Position numbers and translations under genes: made by a program
The notes under the pieces: model-generated
The model's input: the letters and a program-made list of their open reading frames with translations, nothing else
Database searches by the model: none
What the model was told of the DNA's origin: nothing
Part shown: positions 1-6,536 of the stretch, one piece after another
How positions within the stretch are numbered: the first letter of the stretch is position 1
How the letters are laid out: each line of letters opens with the position of its first letter
DNA from: Bog-756 sp963977795
Lineage (GTDB): Bacteria; Actinomycetota; Acidimicrobiia; Acidimicrobiales; RAAP-2
NCBI GenBank assembly: GCA_963977795.1
Contig: CAXBRB010000044.1
Location: 1 to 14,862, forward strand
Reading direction: 5' to 3'
DNA length: 14,862 nt

Positions 1-1
1 C

Positions 2-121
2 CTGCTCGGCAAGTGCCATCCGGCGCCGGCCGGGGCCGATGGCACCACGGGCGCGTCCGATGCCGGCGGCAGCACGAGCGCGCTCGATGCCACGAGCGTC
101 GACGCACTGGACGAGGCCTGA
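2..121 (+). CDS. C-terminal fragment of an unknown protein (5' end outside window)
   Basis: An open frame enters from the left edge and ends at a TGA at 119-121, giving the last 39 residues of a protein. The visible part starts LLGKCHPAPAG and continues as an Ala/Gly/Ser/Thr/Asp-rich, probably disordered tail. It lies 21 bases upstream of the ArsC-family gene on the same strand, so the two could be co-transcribed. I do not recognise a family, and the fragment is too short and too low in complexity to assign. The main support is that this frame stays open from the edge and stops just before the next start. It belongs to the lower-GC, proteobacterial-looking segment at the left end. Confidence 0.4.
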   Translation: MLGKCHPAPAGADGTTGASDAGGSTSALDATSVDALDEA

Positions 122-142
122 GGCCGCAGCCAAGCTTCGCTC

Positions 143-493
143 ATGACCATCACGATCTGGCACAACCCGCGCTGCGGCAAGTCCCGGCAGGCCCTCGAAC
201 TGCTGAGGAGCAAGGGAATAGATCCGGCGATCCGCGAGTATCTCAAGCAGCCGCCCAGCAAGGCCGAGGTCGAGAAGCTGATCGAACTGGTCGGCGGCGA
301 CGTGAAGGACCTGATCCGAGATGGCGAGCCGGAGTTCAAGACGCTCGGCAAGAAGAAGGCCGACCTCACCCGGGCGGACGTCGCCAAGGCGATCGCCGCG
401 CATCCGATCCTGCTGCAACGTCCCGTCGTGGTCTCGGGCAAGCGCGCCGCACTTGGCCGGCCGCCTGAAGCGGTGCTGTCGCTCTTCAAATAG
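143..493 (+). CDS. arsC: ArsC/YfgD-family arsenate reductase-like protein
   Basis: A complete 116-residue thioredoxin-fold protein of the ArsC family. It opens with the typical first strand and active-site loop, HNPRCGKSR at residues 7-15, with the catalytic-type Cys at 11. The C-terminal half has the family's HPILLQRPVVV (about residues 86-96) and LGRPPEAVL (about 104-112) signatures, which carry the arginines that bind the oxyanion in ArsC. The length and the GRPPE ending fit the short YfgD-like branch better than the roughly 140-residue plasmid ArsC. Family members reduce arsenate with glutathione/glutaredoxin, but many chromosomal short members have no proven arsenate activity, so the substrate is inferred. 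It is followed 18 bases later by the cyclase-type gene. GC and codon use are lower than in the rest of the window, consistent with a proteobacterial source. Confidence 0.88.
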   Translation: MTITIWHNPRCGKSRQALELLRSKGIDPAIREYLKQPPSKAEVEKLIELVGGDVKDLIRDGEPEFKTLGKKKADLTRADVAKAIAAHPILLQRPVVVSGKRAALGRPPEAVLSLFK

Positions 494-511
494 GCGCGGC
501 GGCGGCTGACC

Positions 512-3226
512 ATGGTCGGACGGCTTCGCCTCTGCTCGGGTTACGTCCTTCTCCTTTACGTCGCCACGCATCTGCTCAACCACGCGCTGGGGTTGATCTC
601 GCTGCGCGTCGTCGAGGCCGGCCGCATCTGGTTCGTCTTCCTCTGGCAGGGCCTGCCCGGCCAGGTCGTGCTGTACGGCGCATTGCTGCTGCATTTCTCG
701 CTCGCCCTCTGGGCGCTGTTCCGCCGCCGCGCCTTCAGGCTGTCGCCCTGGGAATGGACGCAACTCGTGCTGGGCGGGCTGATCGTGCCGCTCGGCACCG
801 TGCACGTGATCGGCACGCGGGTGGCTCACGACTATTTCGGCGTGACCAGCGGCTATCCCTGGGTGCTGGGCTCGCTGGTCGCCGGCGGCTGGTGGCAGGC
901 CGACGTGGCCGCCCTGGTCGCCCACTACGCCACCGTGCCGGCCGGGTGCACCCCGTGCGCCCCGGTGACGGCCTGGGAGCCGTGGAACGAGGCCAACAAC
1001 ACCGGGTGGGCCGATGGGACCGCATATGTGACCAAGGTGCTGGCTCCGTTCACCGCAGCCGTGAAGTCGGTGGAGCCGGGCACCAGCTCCACCGTGCTCG
1101 GAGGATCGAGCCTCGAGCCGTCGGTCTGGTGGTGGCGACAGATCATCGCCGCCGGAGGGCTGGCCCACATGGACGTGGCCGCCATCCACCCCTACACCGG
1201 GAACAACGCCGCATTCGAGGAGTCGGGGATCCCCACCCAGATCGCCCAGCTGCAGGCGCTGCTCGGGTCGACGCCGCTGTGGTTCTCCGAGGTCGGCTGG
1301 TGGAGCGACGGGGACTACAACTTCCTGGGCCAGGCCGACTCGGTCAGCCGCGGCCTGCTGTGGCAGCGGGTGCTGGGGGTCCCGGTCTGGAGCTACTTCT
1401 TCGATGAGGGCTCGTTCGGCAACAACGACATCAGCTTCTCGCTGATCCAGGCGAAGAACGGTGTCGACTACGTCAAGCCCGCCGCCCTGGCCGCCATGAC
1501 GACCTCCGGTGCCCTGGCCGGGCGGCCGTCGCTCGGCACGGTGACCACCGGCATCCCCCAGACCTACCGGGCCGACTTCGGTCCCGCAGCCGGGCGGACC
1601 GACGCCCTCACCGCGCTGTGGAGCGACGGCCTCCCCGTCGCCGCCGCTGTGACGGCCACCTCGCCGTCGGGGGAGCCGGTCCCCATCACCGTGACCACCG
1701 AGTTCGGGACCGCTGCCACGGTCTCCGCCGCCTCCGGCACCCCCTACCGCCTCCCGGTCGGCGACCACGTCGCCTTCATGACGTACCCGGCCGGGGACAC
1801 GTTGTCGGTCGGGCCCACCGAGCCCTACGGCACCGACGTGGCATCGGCTGCGGCCGGGGCCACGGCCACCGCCTCGAGCGGCGACGGATCCGCAGCCATC
1901 GCCGGGCTCCCCGCCGGTGCCGACGGGTGGACGTCGCAAGCCGGGGACACCACGCCGTCGCTGACGGTGACGTTCGCGCAGCCTGCCACCGTGGACCGGA
2001 TCATCGTCGACACCCAGTCGGTGGGCTCCACCGCCGCCGGGCTGCGCAACTACACCGTCGCCCTCGACGAGCCCGGGGCCGGCTGGACCACGGTGGCCAC
2101 CGAGGTCGGCCAGTTCCGGACCCACGAGCTCCAGTTCGCCGTCACCCCGGTGCTGGCCGCCGGGGTGCGGATCTCAGTGACCGAGGTGAACTTCGGGGGC
2201 TACTACGGCGGCGGGATCCCCCCATGGTGGCCGGCCGACCAGATCGATCCGGCGAGGATCCACGCCGTCGAGGTGTTCGGGGGCACCGGCGGGCCCGACG
2301 CTGTCTCGGGATCCGGGCTGGCCGACCTCGTCCCGGCCGGCACTGTCACGCCGGCGACCACCACGACCGCACCTCCCCCGGCGACCACCACGCCCACGAC
2401 CGCAGCACCGGGCGCCTCCACGACCACGACCGCCCCCTCCACCAGCACCACCACGACCGTGCCCGCCCCGATCCCGCCGCCCGACGGCTACCGCGTGGTC
2501 ACCGCCGGCGGCCAGGTGGCCGCCTTCGGCCAGGTGCCGTTCTTCGGCCCCGTGGGCACCTACGTGCTCAACCGGCCCATCGTGGGCATGGCCGCCACGG
2601 CGACGGGCCGAGGCTACTGGCTGGTGGGGGCCGACGGGGGGATCTTCAACTTCGGCGACGCCCCCTTCCTGGGGTCGACCGGCGGCATGGGGCTGAACCG
2701 GCCCATCGTGGGCATGGCTGCCACCCCCGACGGCCGGGGCTACTGGCTGGTGGGGGCCGACGGGGGGATCTTCGCCGTGGGGTCGGCCCCGTTCCTCGGC
2801 TCGACCGGCGCGCTGACCCTGAACAGCCCCGTGGTGGGCATGGCCGTCACCCCGTCGGGTCGGGGCTACTGGCTGGTGGCCTCCGACGGAGGGATCTTCG
2901 CCTACGGGGATGCCGGCTTCTTCGGCTCGGCCGGATCTGTCCACCTGAACCGGCCCATCGTGGCCATGGCCGCCACCCCCGACGGCCAGGGCTACTGGCT
3001 GGTGGCCTCCGACGGCGGGGTGTTCGCCTACGGGGACGCCGCCTTCGTCGGGTCGGCGGGCGGTCTGACCCTCCACGCCCCCATCGTCGGCATCGCCGTG
3101 CCGCAGACGGGCCACGGATACTGGCTGGCTGCGGCCGACGGCGGGATCTTCGCCTATGGAGCGGCCCGCTTCTCCGGCTCGGCCGTCACCGGCACCCGGT
3201 CCGGTGACGTGGTCGGCATCTCCTGA
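512..3226 (+). CDS. Chimeric frame: adenylate cyclase membrane N-terminus joined to an actinobacterial glycosidase with C-terminal 42-residue repeats
   Basis: The 904-residue frame has two unrelated parts. Residues 1 to about 125 match the membrane sensor (SdhC-like) region at the start of Rhizobiales adenylate/guanylate cyclases: hydrophobic segments with VATHLLNHALGL and a GTRVAHDYFGV motif. No cyclase catalytic domain follows. From about residue 130 it is a GH-A-clan-like glycosidase lacking its N-terminus and signal peptide, with a probable acid/base Glu in AWEPWNEANN (E160) and a nucleophile Glu in LWFSEVGWW (E260). Next come a beta-sandwich resembling an F5/8 type C/CBM32 domain (about 440-592), a Thr/Pro/Ala linker (about 605-657) and six 42-residue repeats (659-904). 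The second part would be a secreted or surface glycan-binding enzyme with unknown substrate. ATG 512 is the start of the cyclase part only; the true start of the glycosidase is missing. I regard the fusion as an assembly artefact. Confidence 0.75.
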   Translation: MVGRLRLCSGYVLLLYVATHLLNHALGLISLRVVEAGRIWFVFLWQGLPGQVVLYGALLLHFSLALWALFRRRAFRLSPWEWTQLVLGGLIVPLGTVHVIGTRVAHDYFGVTSGYPWVLGSLVAGGWWQADVAALVAHYATVPAGCTPCAPVTAWEPWNEANNTGWADGTAYVTKVLAPFTAAVKSVEPGTSSTVLGGSSLEPSVWWWRQIIAAGGLAHMDVAAIHPYTGNNAAFEESGIPTQIAQLQALLGSTPLWFSEVGWWSDGDYNFLGQADSVSRGLLWQRVLGVPVWSYFFDEGSFGNNDISFSLIQAKNGVDYVKPAALAAMTTSGALAGRPSLGTVTTGIPQTYRADFGPAAGRTDALTALWSDGLPVAAAVTATSPSGEPVPITVTTEFGTAATVSAASGTPYRLPVGDHVAFMTYPAGDTLSVGPTEPYGTDVASAAAGATATASSGDGSAAIAGLPAGADGWTSQAGDTTPSLTVTFAQPATVDRIIVDTQSVGSTAAGLRNYTVALDEPGAGWTTVATEVGQFRTHELQFAVTPVLAAGVRISVTEVNFGGYYGGGIPPWWPADQIDPARIHAVEVFGGTGGPDAVSGSGLADLVPAGTVTPATTTTAPPPATTTPTTAAPGASTTTTAPSTSTTTTVPAPIPPPDGYRVVTAGGQVAAFGQVPFFGPVGTYVLNRPIVGMAATATGRGYWLVGADGGIFNFGDAPFLGSTGGMGLNRPIVGMAATPDGRGYWLVGADGGIFAVGSAPFLGSTGALTLNSPVVGMAVTPSGRGYWLVASDGGIFAYGDAGFFGSAGSVHLNRPIVAMAATPDGQGYWLVASDGGVFAYGDAAFVGSAGGLTLHAPIVGIAVPQTGHGYWLAAADGGIFAYGAARFSGSAVTGTRSGDVVGIS
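866..905. other. Probable chimeric junction between proteobacterial and actinobacterial DNA
   Basis: The cyclase-type homology runs to about residue 120-128 of the 512-3226 frame (PWVLGSLVAGG), and glycosidase sequence (ALVAHYATV, then the WNE motif) starts about ten residues later. Left of here hand-counted GC is about 64% (38 and 39 of 60 in the lines at 181 and 241). To the right it is 75% or more (46 of 60 at 8041, 54 of 60 at 11161). The two reading frames happen to be in phase. The exact breakpoint cannot be fixed from the sequence alone. Confidence 0.72.
2486..3223 (+). repeat. Six tandem 42-codon (126-bp) repeats encoding GYWLV..DGGIF.YGDA units
   Basis: Unit starts are at 2486, 2612, 2738, 2864, 2990 and 3116, exactly 126 bases apart; the last unit is cut short by the stop codon. 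Each unit reads approximately G-Y-W-L-V-x-x-D-G-G-I-F-x-x-G-D-A-x-F-x-G-S, then a variable stretch and L-N-R-P-I-V-G-M-A-x-T-P-x-G-R. Repeats of this type end many secreted actinobacterial proteins and probably fold as beta-propeller-like blades; their ligand is unknown. High identity between units at the DNA level suggests recent duplication or gene conversion. Confidence 0.9.
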
Positions 3227-3256
3227 CCGGCACCGCCTGACCGGCATCTCCTGACC
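3215..3256 (+). repeat. Three tandem 14-bp repeats spanning the glycosidase stop codon
   Basis: The unit GGCAYCNCCTGACC occurs at 3215-3228, 3229-3242 and 3243-3256. The first copy contains the TGA stop of the glycosidase gene and the other two repeat the TGA downstream, in different phases. It looks like a small slippage expansion. No function is evident. Confidence 0.75.
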
Positions 3257-3310
3257 GGCGTCGTCTCCGCCACGACACCCCGGCCGGACCGCCGGCGCAC
3301 GGTCGCCCCG

Positions 3311-3931
3311 TCAGGCGGAGGGCGGCGGGCCATCGGCCCCGTCGCCACGGCGGCCCACCACCCGGGCCGGCACGCCCACGGCGATGCTGCCGGCCGGCAC
3401 GTCCCGGGTCACCACGGCGTTGGCCCCGATCACGCTGCCCGAACCGATGGTGACGCCGCGCAGGACGGTGGCCTTGGCGCCGATCCAGACGTCGTCGCCG
3501 ATGCGGACGGGGGCGGTGACCCGGCCCTGGTCGGCCACCGGGGTGTCCCGGTCGTCGAATGCGTGGTCGTGGTCGCGCACCGAGACCAGCTCAGCCAGCA
3601 GGCACCGTGCCCCGATGCGCACCTCCCGGTCGGCGGCCACCGTGCAGTGGTGGCCGAAGACGGTCCCCTCACCGACCACCAGGGTGCCGCGGGACTCCAC
3701 GGTGATCCCCCGGTCGAGCACGCACCCGGGCCCGAACGCAGCGGTCGCCCCCCGGGCCACCAGGAACACCCCGCCCCGGCGCACGTCACACCGGCGGCCG
3801 AAGGACGTTCGTCGATGCCGGAGCCGGGTCAGGAGGAGTCCCAGCCGGCGACGCACCACACCGGCGAGGCGCTCGCCCGTCCCGAACTCACCCGGGGCGT
3901 GGGGGGCGCGACCTCCGGAGGCGGCGGGCAT
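3311..3931 (-). CDS. Left-handed beta-helix acyltransferase (maltose/WbbJ-type O-acetyltransferase family)
   Basis: A 206-residue protein built of hexapeptide repeats, e.g. VVGEGTVFGHHCTVAADREVRIG (about residues 85-107) and VRIGDDVWIGAKATVLRGVTIGSGSVIGANAVVTRDVPAGSIAVGVPARVVG (about 142-193). The RDHDHAF loop at 119-125 holds the probable catalytic His, as in sugar O-acetyltransferases that use acetyl-CoA. The first 40 residues are basic and non-repetitive. It probably acetylates a sugar or lipid-linked glycan in the cytoplasm; the acceptor is unknown. It is transcribed divergently from another beta-helix acyltransferase across 75 bases, and a DUF4012 gene follows, which fits surface-polysaccharide modification. 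The ATG at 3931 was chosen because TAGGGT lies exactly 6 bases upstream, arguing for a leaderless transcript. Confidence 0.88.
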   Translation of the reverse strand: MPAASGGRAPHAPGEFGTGERLAGVVRRRLGLLLTRLRHRRTSFGRRCDVRRGGVFLVARGATAAFGPGCVLDRGITVESRGTLVVGEGTVFGHHCTVAADREVRIGARCLLAELVSVRDHDHAFDDRDTPVADQGRVTAPVRIGDDVWIGAKATVLRGVTIGSGSVIGANAVVTRDVPAGSIAVGVPARVVGRRGDGADGPPPSA

Positions 3932-3937
3932 GCCACC

Positions 3938-3943
3938 ACCCTA
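3938..3943 (-). promoter_or_regulatory. -10-like hexamer TAGGGT of a probable leaderless promoter (acyltransferase, minus strand)
   Basis: Read on the minus strand, TAGGGT is followed by six bases (GGTGGC) and then the ATG of the 3311-3931 gene. Transcription starting about 6-7 bases after a -10 box would begin at the start codon. No convincing -35 box or Shine-Dalgarno is seen. Inference from pattern only. Confidence 0.5.
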
Positions 3944-3994
3944 CCGACGGCCCCGGCGACGGCGACGGACGCCGGTGGGCAGAGCGGCCTGTGG

Positions 3995-4000
3995 GATGCT
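3995..4000 (+). promoter_or_regulatory. -10-like hexamer GATGCT of a probable leaderless promoter (CysE-like gene)
   Basis: GATGCT is followed by six bases (GGTCCG) and then the ATG at 4007. It keeps the A at position 2 and T at position 6 of the TANNNT pattern and has the same 6-base spacing as three other genes here, although the first base is G. It is divergent from the TAGGGT at 3938-3943. Confidence 0.38.
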
Positions 4001-4006
4001 GGTCCG

Positions 4007-4513
4007 ATGGAGGCCCTGGTGGAGGACCTGCGGCACATGACCGCCGCCTGGGACGCCCCGCCGGGACGGGTGGTGCTCGGCGCCCTCCTCCGCCTCCCCC
4101 TCTACCCCCGTCTGGCCGTGGTCGTGCGCCACCGGGCGGCGGCCTGGTGCTGGTCCCGCGGCCTCCGGGTACTGGCCCTGTGGCTCCAGGCCTGCAGCAT
4201 CCGATCGGCCGGGGCCGAGATCCACCCGGCCGCCCGCATCGGCCCGGGACTGGCCATCATCCACTCGGTGGGCATCGTGGTCGGCCACGAGGTGGTGGCC
4301 GGACGGGACCTCGTCCTCCACCAGGGGGTCACCCTCGGCCACACCGGGACCGGACCGGGCCAGCCCCGGCTGGGCGACGGGGTGCGCATCGGGGCCGGCG
4401 CGGTGGTGCTCGGCCCGGTGACCATCGGCGACGGGGCGTGGGTGGCGGCCAACGCCACCGTGCTGGCCGATGTGCCCGCCGGCGCTGTGGCCACGGGGAC
4501 CTGGCGGGGCTGA
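4007..4513 (+). CDS. Short serine acetyltransferase (CysE)-like hexapeptide acyltransferase
   Basis: A 168-residue protein. An alpha-helical N-terminus of about 70 residues is followed by a left-handed beta-helix: EIHPAARIGPGLAIIHSVGIVVG (71-93), LVLHQGVTLGHTG (102-114), then RLGDGVRIGAGAVVLGPVTIGDGAWVAANATVLADVPAG. The GLAIIHSVG and LHQGVTLG motifs are those of serine O-acetyltransferases, with His86 as the likely catalytic base. E. coli CysE has 273 residues; short versions like this often occur in polysaccharide clusters, where they probably acetylate sugars, so I do not assign it to cysteine synthesis. The frame is open much further upstream (to 3563), but that stretch is antisense to the neighbouring acyltransferase. 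ATG 4007 begins the family-like part and has a -10-like hexamer 6 bases upstream. Confidence 0.85.
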   Translation: MEALVEDLRHMTAAWDAPPGRVVLGALLRLPLYPRLAVVVRHRAAAWCWSRGLRVLALWLQACSIRSAGAEIHPAARIGPGLAIIHSVGIVVGHEVVAGRDLVLHQGVTLGHTGTGPGQPRLGDGVRIGAGAVVLGPVTIGDGAWVAANATVLADVPAGAVATGTWRG

Positions 4514-4592
4514 CCGGAGCAGCCGGGCACCCTGCCGGGCCGCCGCACCAGGCCACCTGCCGGGGCGCGTGCACCAGCTGCCCGCTGCCCGC

Positions 4593-6347
4593 CTACCAGC
4601 TGATGGTGTGCGGCACCTCGTCGGTGAAGGTCCAGCTCCCCACGTGCCACTGCTCAGCCGGGACCCGGGCCGAGGGCACCACGGACAGCGTCCCGTGGTG
4701 GCCGGGCAGGCGGAACCGGGTGGTCACGTCGGCAGCCGCCCCGGCATGGAGCAGGAGCGGCGCCGCCAGCAGCCACGTCGGCCCCTCCCGGCCCTCGATG
4801 GCCAGCGGGCCGGCTCCCGTCAGCGAGCGGCCGTCCGCCGTGGCGGGAAGGTTGACGGCGACCAGCCCGCTCCAGTCGCCGTAGGCGAGACCGAGGCCCG
4901 GGTAGGGGCCGGCCAGATACTCGGACTGGCCCGGCGGGGTGGTGTTGGCCAGATGGGTGCGCACGGTCACCTCGGTGCCCCGGCCGGCCGGCCGCACGTC
5001 GACGTGCACGTCGGTCGAGACATAGGGGTCGAGCTTGTTGGCGCCCCGGTTGATCAGCGTGACGGCCACCGAATCCGGGGACAGGCGGCCGGCCACCCCG
5101 GCCGCCACCCAGACGGCCTCGGTGGCCGGATCGGCCGACCAGACCGTCAGGTGCCGCCCGGCCACCGCCCCGGACATGGCCCTTCCCAGGGAGCGCAGAT
5201 CGGTCGACTGGCCCTGGAGGTCGCGGAGCACGGCTGAGGCCAGCGCGCCCAGGGCGTCCTGGCGGCCGGCGTCGGCCGTGGCGCTGTCGGACAGCCCGTC
5301 GTACTGGTCGTGGAGGAGGTAGGCCTCGACGTTGCCGGCGTCCACCGTGCGGTCCCCCACCTGGACCGGGCCGGTGGCCGTGAGGATCTGGCGGAGGCCG
5401 ACCACGTCCAGAGCCAGGACGCCGTCGACCGCCTGGCCGGTGGAGGCACGCCACATCCGGGCGGCCAGCGGGGCGGTGACGTCGAACTCCGGGGTCACCC
5501 CGAGGTTCCGCCAGTCCACCCCCGGCTGGAGCCAGCCCCAGTTGCGGGCCAGGTCGCCGGTTGGGGTGACCAGGCCCACGGGCAGGGTCCGCTGGCCCGA
5601 CGGTCCGAGCTCGTCGAGGTGGACCGTCCCGTCCTGGGCGGTTGCCGTGCCGACGTCGAGGTAGTCCCCCGAGCCGGCCCGCATCTCGGCGTTGTTGGCC
5701 GCCAGGACCAGATAGGTCTGGGGCCCCTGGAGGATGTCGGCCACCACGGCGGCCACGTCGGCCGCCCGGGTGAGCCGGCCCCGGGCGTCGGCGAGCTGGC
5801 GCTCGAACGCTGCGTGCTTGGCGGCCAGCGGGCCCACCAGGGCCGCACCGGGGCCCGGGTCGACGGTGCCCAGACGGGCCGAGGTGGCTGCCGCCAGGGA
5901 GGACAGCCGCCGCAGCGAGGCCACCCGCTGGGGCCCCGCCCCGTGGGGCTGGTCGAGGACGGCATGGACCTCGGTGAGGAAGGTGGCGCCGACGGAGGCC
6001 ACCTCCTGGGCCGAGCCCGAGAGGGAGCGGGCCGAGCGCACCTGGCGGCCGACCACGGGGACCACGGCCAGTGGGGCCAGCAGGGGACCCGAGAGGTCAC
6101 GGCGGGCCGCGGCGAACTGGGTGGCCGCCGCAGTCAGGGCCCGGGAGGTCTCCCCGGTGGTGAGGGGGGTCGGATCCGGGGTGGTGCGCACGGCATCCAG
6201 GGCGGCCATCCCCTGGCGGTCGTGGGCGTAGGCGGACCAGACCCGCACGCCGGCCACCACGGCCCAGGCGGCCACCACGACGGCCAGGCCGGCCACCACC
6301 CACCGTGCCCTCCGCCGACGTCCTCGCGCTGGCTCGTCCAACTGCAT
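4593..6347 (-). CDS. DUF4012 membrane-anchored extracytoplasmic protein
   Basis: A 584-residue protein with a basic N-terminus (RGRRRRAR), one transmembrane helix (about 16-36) and a large domain outside the membrane. The motif TYLVLAANNAEMRAGSGDYLDVG (211-233) is the hallmark NNAE(L/M)R segment of DUF4012, which is often encoded near exopolysaccharide or cell-envelope genes; no activity is established that I know of. A PVVGRQVRSARSL stretch (97-109) precedes it, and the C-terminal ~160 residues are beta-rich with VTLINRG and VTVRTHLANTTPPG, like an Ig-type domain. It converges with the CysE-like gene (79-base gap) and diverges from the sortase gene. The start at 6347 immediately precedes the membrane anchor. 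A copy of the 15-bp element shared with the sortase promoter lies 63 bases upstream, so this transcript would have a leader of about 60 bases. Confidence 0.87.
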   Translation of the reverse strand: MQLDEPARGRRRRARWVVAGLAVVVAAWAVVAGVRVWSAYAHDRQGMAALDAVRTTPDPTPLTTGETSRALTAAATQFAAARRDLSGPLLAPLAVVPVVGRQVRSARSLSGSAQEVASVGATFLTEVHAVLDQPHGAGPQRVASLRRLSSLAAATSARLGTVDPGPGAALVGPLAAKHAAFERQLADARGRLTRAADVAAVVADILQGPQTYLVLAANNAEMRAGSGDYLDVGTATAQDGTVHLDELGPSGQRTLPVGLVTPTGDLARNWGWLQPGVDWRNLGVTPEFDVTAPLAARMWRASTGQAVDGVLALDVVGLRQILTATGPVQVGDRTVDAGNVEAYLLHDQYDGLSDSATADAGRQDALGALASAVLRDLQGQSTDLRSLGRAMSGAVAGRHLTVWSADPATEAVWVAAGVAGRLSPDSVAVTLINRGANKLDPYVSTDVHVDVRPAGRGTEVTVRTHLANTTPPGQSEYLAGPYPGLGLAYGDWSGLVAVNLPATADGRSLTGAGPLAIEGREGPTWLLAAPLLLHAGAAADVTTRFRLPGHHGTLSVVPSARVPAEQWHVGSWTFTDEVPHTISW

Positions 6348-6409
6348 CCCGGTCGTCCGGGCACCGGGGCCCGCGGGGAGCGGGCCGGTCCGGCGCGGTG
6401 GTGCTGACC

Positions 6410-6424
6410 GGGGAAGCGTACCGG
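6410..6424 (-). promoter_or_regulatory. Minus-strand copy of a 15-bp inverted element containing TACGCT (DUF4012 side)
   Basis: Read on the minus strand this is CCGGTACGCTTCCCC, identical over 15 bases to the plus-strand copy at 6521-6535. TACGCT fits the actinobacterial -10 pattern TANNNT and faces the DUF4012 gene. Unlike the other copy it is not next to a start codon: the base triplet 6 bases on is GTC, and the DUF4012 ATG is about 60 bases further down. Confidence 0.5.
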
Positions 6425-6520
6425 GCAGGGCCCCTCAGGCGGGGTCGCCGGGAGCCGAGGATGGAGCACGTCGCCGGCAGGCGAGACGGGCACCAGGCGC
6501 CGGGGATCCCCGCCGACCGG

Positions 6521-6535
6521 CCGGTACGCTTCCCC
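6521..6535 (+). promoter_or_regulatory. Plus-strand copy of the 15-bp inverted element; TACGCT -10 box of the sortase gene
   Basis: CCGGTACGCTTCCCC. The TACGCT at 6525-6530 is followed by exactly six bases and then the GTG start at 6537, so a leaderless sortase transcript is likely. The reverse complement of all 15 bases occurs at 6410-6424, 96 bases away. The pair is either two matched divergent promoters or a binding site for a common regulator. Confidence 0.55.
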
Positions 6536-6536
6536 C

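Noticed and set aside
13..468. A 151-codon plus-strand frame overlapping the ArsC-family gene
   Set aside because: It is Arg-rich without a recognisable fold and covers a well-supported gene in another frame.
512..3226. A novel receptor-like protein with a cyclase sensor domain and an extracellular glycosidase
   Set aside because: GC and codon use change at the joint, both partners are truncated there, and the contig shows other library artefacts. A chimera explains it better.
2174..3247. A 357-codon minus-strand frame opposite the 42-residue repeats
   Set aside because: It only mirrors the repeats (GHQPVA-type periodicity) and has no domain; it is an antisense shadow.
3563..4006. An N-terminal extension of the CysE-like acyltransferase to 316 residues
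   Set aside because: The extension is antisense to the neighbouring acyltransferase, is not family-like, and the ATG at 4007 has a -10-like box at the usual spacing.
4514..4592. A bidirectional terminator between the CysE-like and DUF4012 genes
   Set aside because: Only 4-base stems were found by eye; nothing stands out from the GC-rich background.
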